Source: Azolla pinnata
Taxonomy: Eukaryota > Streptophyta > Polypodiopsida > Salviniales > Salviniaceae
NCBI GenBank assembly: GCA_037176905.1
Contig: JBBBWG010014557.1
Coordinates: 19,549 to 83,548 of the forward strand
DNA length: 64,000 nt
Reading direction: 5' to 3'
Positions 60,786 through 64,000 of this stretch are shown one piece after another. Positions within the stretch are counted from its first letter, which is position 1. Each line of letters begins with the position of its first letter. Made by a program: the position numbers and the translations under genes. Below the pieces are notes generated by a model. That model was not told the origin of the DNA. It did not search any database and saw only the letters and a program-made list of their open reading frames with translations.

Positions 60786-63334
60786 TAAGTATCAGATTTC
60801 TTACCACAAATAAAGCAGTATTTCTTCGGGAACCATTCTCAAATCACCCATACCAAATAAAGAAATCACCGAATCTTCTCCTCGCAAATTTTGAGCTTCT
60901 TTTGAGTACCTATGGCATGAAAAATAATGCAAGCAGTCTGATGCTTGATCAGAGAAATTGAAACTTCAGGCCACCAACATTTGGGAGAAATCCAGAATCT
61001 TGATAATAAACAGCAGTGAGATGAATTTTTTTGATGTTCCGATTCCAAATCAATGAGAAGCGCTCAAAGATTGCTTCTTCAGCTGGGGTTTAGATTTTTT
61101 TACGAAAGCAATTGGAACAGGTTCCATACATATGGCAAGAAAGCATAGAAAAAGCATTCGAATTTCGCAATAGAAGCCATGAAGAATGTTGCCAACGTCC
61201 GAACAGCAAAACATGGAAAGCAAAGCATTCCGAGTTTCTCAGAATGCGTGGGCAAAAGAAGGTGCAAAAAGGGCGCGTGCATTTTTCTTGCTGATCGTTG
61301 AAATCGTTCCAGGTCTTTTTGTGAGAAAGAATGGAGAGAGGGACTTGGTAGTTCGAGAGGACCTCGAACCAATCCATGGACTCTGACATTCGAAGAAATC
61401 CGAAGCAAGGAAAGGTTGTTGAGTCTTACCTTGTTAGAGTTGCAGGAGGAGCAAAGCAAGGAAGAGGAGCAGCAGATGCAGTGTTTTCATTCCTTCCTGT
61501 AGTGTAAATTGGAGAGCATGTTTTGTAATGTCTACAAGGAAGAAAATTTGCACACTTTGTGATCAAATTTCATGACCATGTTTTTTCTCACAAAGAAGAC
61601 AAAATGAACACTTGTGATAGAGAAGCATGAGAGCAAAAAATGGGGTGGAAAATGATGTAATTGCGTCGTTCGATTGTAGTCTAACTTGTAGCTCTCGGAA
61701 ACTTGCTTTGATTTGATTTTCCAAAGATCTGTTTCATGATATATATATAGAGATAGATAGATAGATTCCAACATCTTTAGAACTGGGCATCTGTTGCTGT
61801 TTTTTAGCTCATTGATTCTCCGCATACACATTTGGCAAACTAAAACTAAACGCATGCTCGTGTAAGTCGTTGAAGTCATACTTGAAATTTGAAAGAGAAA
61901 GTGTTAAGAGGCCACCCAGGTTTATTATAAAGAGACAACAAGATCCTTATAACGAGTTCTCTCTATGTTTTTTGAGTTCAAAGATGTATTTTCTTGGTTT
62001 CTTACCGTTTGTGAACCTCTTTATTATGCGTGTTAATGAAGAAATTCTTCCGAAGATATATCTCTATATAAAGTCGGGCACACGCACGCACGCACAGATA
62101 GACATTCGATTATTGTTTTTGGATTTTGAATATGACGTACGAGACCAAAAGCAATACATTTTGCGTGATACATCCGGACGTGCATAATGAACTCTCGATG
62201 CTCTCGAATTTTTACTAATGAACGTTGCGATTGATTGCGAGTGCACAGTGGGATTGCGAGAGGTATGTGTGTATGCATTGGGTTTGGTTGAGGATATGTG
62301 AAAGCACATTCGAATGTGATTGAATGTTGAGCGTCGTAACAAAGTTTGATACTTTGATTCGCAGATTTGTTCAAGTCAAAGTAGGTTTAGTCAACTAGTG
62401 TTGTCACTTATGTCCTAACACCAAGTCTCACATTGAAGAGAGAGTGAGCTCTAATTCTTTCTAAAAAGGCAACAATTTTGATGGCGGATAACGGGATGGG
62501 TTCTAACACGTAACCATGACTTTGATCCTTGCATTCTCTCTCTGATTCTTGCATTCAAAGAGAGAGAGCGGAAGAAAATCTCCGAAACCCTTTCATCGTG
62601 AATGCGATTAAGACATATCCCCAAGCAAAAGCAATTGTTTCTAATTATCTTGAGCGAGTATTAGTATCTGGTGCAATAAAGCGTCACCGAATGTAGCCAA
62701 GTGTCTCCACGATACACAACAAGCTTTGAATATAAGTTTGCCTATCTATCCCCAGGACCAAGAGGCATGATCTGCAAACGAAATTCTCAGCGTAATATCA
62801 TCTTAATATTTTAAGTGGGTGGGCACGGATATTGAACGCGGAGATCGTAGCAATGTCAAGTAATTCGACAAGTCGATATGACGAAGTGCAAGGTCTTATG
62901 GTCTTAGTACCACAATAGTAGTTTTGTCTCAACTTTCACATATCCACACTGTTTTTGTGCAATGATATTATAAAAAATGTTCTTCAGGTATAACTGCTAG
63001 CTTAAACAAGCTAACTTGCAAGATTATATATGTATATGTATAATCCTCATCACGATGCTGACAAAATGCACATGTATGAAGCCCATGATCGTGAAGATTT
63101 CTTGAGCTCATCCTGCAGGGATTCAGAAATCAGTTGTAAAGCTTTAGAAGTGTGGAAATCTGCACCTACAACAACTAAACATGTGATCAGAATGTATTTC
63201 AAGAATTTTGAAGCTAGATTATATAACGGACAATGGTGTTTTGTTTGGTGAGCTACGCTACAAAATTTATGGTTAGAACTAATGGAAATTCCTACCATAC
63301 TCTAGCAATATATATATATATTTATTTATTTATT

Positions 63335-63768
63335 TATAAAGTTTTTTCAAAGAACAAATTAATCTGCAATCCACAAGTTCAACTCATGTTAGATTTTGAT
63401 TATATGTATATGTATATATATATATATATAATTTTTTTCAGAGAACAAAATTTTCTGCAATCCACAAAATCAACTCATGTTGGATTTTGATTTTATATAT
63501 ATATATAAACTTAGTTTTTTTCAAAGAACAAATTAGTCTACAATCCAGATTTTGATTATATATATAATCAGAGAACAAAATTTTCTGCAATCCACAAAAT
63601 CAACTCATGTTGGATTTTGATTATATATATATATAATTAGTTTTTTTCAAAGAACAAATTAGTCTGCAATCCAGATTTTGATTATATATATATATTCAGA
63701 GAACAAATTAGTCTGCAATTCACAATTTCAACTCATATTGGATTTTGATTATATATATATATAAGATG
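63335..63768. repeat. AT-rich tandem array with alternating long and short units
   Basis: About six units of ttttttca(a/g)agaacaaa...ctgcaatcca...gattttgattatatata. Long units (about 75-93 bases) keep caactcatgttggattttg; short units (about 53-55 bases) lack it. Starts are at about 63338, 63432, 63514, 63569, 63642 and 63695. Each ends in a palindromic (TA)n. Confidence 0.9.
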
Positions 63769-63812
63769 ATGATCAGCTACGATCTCGTCTGCTATGATCT
63801 GTTGATCCTACT

Positions 63813-63922
63813 CAGTAACGTCAGATTCCTGCAGCAGCTTCAATTGGCGTACGATCTGATTCAAATTATGTAACCGATCGATCTGCTGCAGCAAATAGGT
63901 TGCCATCTCCATTTCCTGCAGG
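63813..63922 (-). CDS. Possible last exon of a gene extending past the window
   Basis: The minus strand reads EMEMATYLLQQIDRLHNLNQ, then IVRQLKLLQESDVTE and a stop at 63813-63815, preceded by CTGCAG as a possible acceptor. The leucine and glutamine spacing suggests an amphipathic coiled-coil tail. Upstream of residue 18 or so the frame closes, so an intron must lie near the end of the window. The family is not recognised. Confidence 0.3.
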
Positions 63923-64000
63923 TTAGTAGCGATCGAATCGATCCCGGCTGCAGACGCTGGAGCTGCGCCTCATTGCTGGGAGGGATCAGCACGGACGTCG

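Larger units (their letters stand above)
60089..64000. other. Long largely non-coding stretch
   Basis: Apart from the SUT-like fragment, the 63.3-63.8 kb array and a possible terminal exon at the window end, I see only AT-rich sequence, a (TA)n/(GATA)n tract at 61740-61766 and a (CACG)n tract at 62080-62096. A minus-strand ATG at 61490 opens an 18-codon hydrophobic frame that stops just before a consensus donor (see findings). Confidence 0.4.

Noticed and set aside
1-64000. tRNA, rRNA, CRISPR arrays, bacterial-type operons or ribosome binding sites
   Set aside because: None seen; exon-intron structure and gene content are those of a plant nuclear genome.

Overview
The window is nuclear DNA of a land plant. 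It carries a plastid NDH subunit S gene, an ATG2 gene, a KELP-type coactivator, an intronless PPR gene and a GEX2-like gamete protein. Introns range from about 80 bases to over 1 kb with GT/GC-AG borders, and the spacers are AT-rich and full of microsatellites. A seed-free vascular plant (fern or lycophyte) seems plausible from the intron sizes and the mix of gene families, but the sequence alone does not settle it. All exon models below come from reading splice sites and checking that phases close; in every model the coding length divides by three.

Layout. 0.7-5.4 kb (-): PRP5/DDX46-type DEAD-box splicing helicase with a long repeat-expanded N-terminus. 7.0-15.6 kb (-): 12-exon ATG2. 17.1-18.6 kb (-): small plastid-type CxxCxGxG protein with two 50-base exons. 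19.8-20.9 kb (-): small conserved plant protein of unknown function. 22.4-36.4 kb (+): 14-exon GEX2-like protein in which each filamin-type repeat is one exon of identical phase. 38.2-41.4 kb (+): SURF1. 43.0-45.0 kb (-): unrecognised Cys-rich, low-complexity protein. 45.7-47.6 kb (-): PPR protein, with a diverged copy of its own 5' end in its leader. 49.4-52.0 kb (+): CCDC97-domain protein, directly behind about 0.5 kb of TGCA/TGTA repeat. 53.5-55.7 kb (-): KELP. 57.2-58.3 kb (+): NdhS (CRR31). 59.0-60.1 kb (-): broken phosphopantothenate-cysteine ligase copy. 60.7 kb (-): short sucrose-transporter-like fragment. 60.8-64.0 kb: mostly non-coding, ending in an AT-rich tandem array and possibly the last exon of another gene.

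The genes form no pathway; this is ordinary dispersed plant gene content. RNA metabolism (PRP5-like helicase, PPR, CCDC97 protein) and organelle function (SURF1, NdhS, the small plastid protein) are represented. The most distinctive locus is the GEX2-like gene: ten repeats on ten symmetric exons, an extensin-like proline-rich segment behind the signal peptide, and no visible membrane anchor. No RNA genes, CRISPR arrays or intact transposons were found; there are only two fragments resembling LINE reverse transcriptase inside GEX2 introns.
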